19,966 nt of DNA from Nanohaloarchaea archaeon PL-Br10_U2g27 (GTDB lineage Archaea > Nanohalarchaeota > Nanosalinia > Nanosalinales > Nanosalinaceae). The notes below the pieces were generated by a model. The model was given only the letters and a program-made list of their open reading frames with translations. It did no database searches and was not told the DNA's origin. The position numbers and the translations under genes are program-made. Location of the stretch: contig LKMX01000008.1 of assembly GCA_001564035.1 (NCBI GenBank), positions 1 to 19,966 on the forward strand, in the 5' to 3' direction. This document shows positions 19,491 through 19,966 of the stretch, piece after piece. Within the stretch, counting starts at the first letter, position 1. Every line of letters begins with the position of its first letter.

Positions 19491-19966
19491 TCAGACTTCA
19501 GGCCTTTCTTTATTCATCCTCTCTAATAAATTTTCTTCCATCTCTGTTTTGTCTTCTTCCTCCCAGTCTTGTCCCCAGTTAGGGAATCCTGCCATTAACC
19601 ATAGAACTGTTGCATACCTGTAAATCTGCCTTCGTTCCTCAAAGCCTTCGCTTTCAAAGTCTTTCTCCTCTTGGTAGCTTTGATGCAGTTTTTCCTTTAG
19701 GATTTGTTTCTCCTCTTCTGTTTTGAAGTCTAGATCCCAGTCGAGCAGTAAATACTCCGCTCTCACAAGATCATATTCCGAGTGACCAACTTCCGGATGG
19801 CTCCAGTCAATGAAACCTGTAATCTCGCCGCCTTGGACTAGCAGGTTATCCAGCCGGTTATCTAAATGAGTTAAAACCGGGCTGGGTTTGTCAGGCAAGA
19901 CCTTTCCTAAATATTCTTTTTCAGGAATATCAATTCTGGGTGAGTTTGTCCATTCGTCTTCTATTA
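19491..19966 (-). CDS. APH-fold phosphotransferase, C-terminal part (5' end outside window)
   Basis: The frame is open without a stop from the window edge to the stop at 19491, about 158 residues. It shows the catalytic loop of aminoglycoside-phosphotransferase/choline-kinase-fold enzymes, HLDNRLDNLL (codons near 19845-19868, H-x-D-x4-N), then the metal-binding equivalent GFIDWSHPEVGHSEYDL, in which IDW takes the place of DFG. Residue content after that is helical and very acidic. Members phosphorylate small molecules such as amino sugars, choline, fructosamine or homoserine; nothing here fixes the substrate, and antibiotic resistance should not be assumed. An apparent start at 19898 is a TTG inside the conserved domain, so the gene must begin beyond the window. 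Confidence 0.8.
   Translation of the reverse strand, partial: IEDEWTNSPRIDIPEKEYLGKVLPDKPSPVLTHLDNRLDNLLVQGGEITGFIDWSHPEVGHSEYDLVRAEYLLLDWDLDFKTEEEKQILKEKLHQSYQEEKDFESEGFEERRQIYRYATVLWLMAGFPNWGQDWEEEDKTEMEENLLERMNKERPEV

Larger units (their letters stand above)
63..19505. repeat. Highly iterated palindrome AGGCCT, 81 copies dispersed through the window
   Basis: The six-base palindrome AGGCCT was counted by hand along the whole window and found 81 times, with its first base at 63 and the last copy ending at 19505. At about 43% GC, chance alone predicts only three or four. Copies fall in almost every gene, on both coding strands and in all three frames: AGG-CCT as Arg-Pro, xAG-GCC-Txx as Lys/Glu/Gln-Ala-x, and xxA-GGC-CTx as Gly-Leu. 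The enrichment therefore acts on DNA, not protein. Near variants (CGGCCT, TGGCCT, AGGCCC, AGGCCG) are far rarer. Some copies extend to longer palindromes, such as TTAGGCCTAA at 61-70. The pattern resembles HIP1 of cyanobacteria. Its function is unknown. Confidence 0.9.

Noticed and set aside
19491..19898. Complete 135-aa protein starting at 19898
   Set aside because: That start is a TTG inside the kinase catalytic region, and the frame stays open to the window end, so the gene is cut by the window edge.

Overview
This window looks archaeal and most like a small-genome DPANN archaeon of the Nanohaloarchaeota type. The archaeal assignment rests on what the sequence shows: an ADP-dependent sugar kinase, a short archaeal-type triosephosphate isomerase, an archaeal-type leucyl-tRNA synthetase, an archaeal FKBP with an inserted flap domain, MinD-like ATPases and a VapBC pair. 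In addition, most upstream regions carry a TATA-like box about 23-26 nt before the start codon, with no clear Shine-Dalgarno site (leaderless genes). Proteins are rich in Asp and Glu (FKBP and LeuRS strongly), which suggests a salt-in halophile. The lineage is inference; base composition is moderate (low-to-mid 40s % GC by eye).

Layout. 1-8076 and 8172-13117 form a glycogen and upper-glycolysis district. It holds a GT4 glycosyltransferase (103-1128), a GH57 amylase-like enzyme (1405-2616) and an alpha/beta hydrolase (2720-3436). Next is a minus-strand operon running 8076 to 3446: eukaryote-like GT3 glycogen synthase, SIS-type glucose-6-phosphate isomerase, a half-sized glycosyltransferase and a full GT4 enzyme. 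Divergent from it is a plus-strand operon (8172-11823): debranching enzyme, triosephosphate isomerase and ADP-dependent sugar kinase, coupled by ATGA overlaps. A phosphohexomutase (11807-13117) meets it head to head. Together these genes can build glucan, trim it, move glucose between G1P, G6P and F6P, phosphorylate sugars with ADP and feed trioses to glycolysis. I do not see a nucleotide-sugar pyrophosphorylase, a branching enzyme or a phosphorylase.

13159-14723 holds two adjacent MinD-like ATPases. 14826-17648 is leuS. 17667-18636 is a small unknown gene divergent from an FKBP prolyl isomerase. 18832-19437 is a VapBC toxin-antitoxin module. The right edge has an incomplete APH-type kinase gene. 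No rRNA, tRNA, CRISPR array or insertion sequence was recognised, and no gene-free stretch exceeds about 200 bases.

The most striking signal is not a gene. The perfect palindrome AGGCCT occurs 81 times by hand count, about once every 250 bases, against roughly 3-4 expected by chance. It lies in all reading frames and in genes on both strands. It behaves like a highly iterated palindrome comparable to HIP1 of cyanobacteria, and I know of no description of it in this lineage. Two divergent gene pairs also appear to share one self-complementary TATA box placed almost midway between two leaderless start codons.
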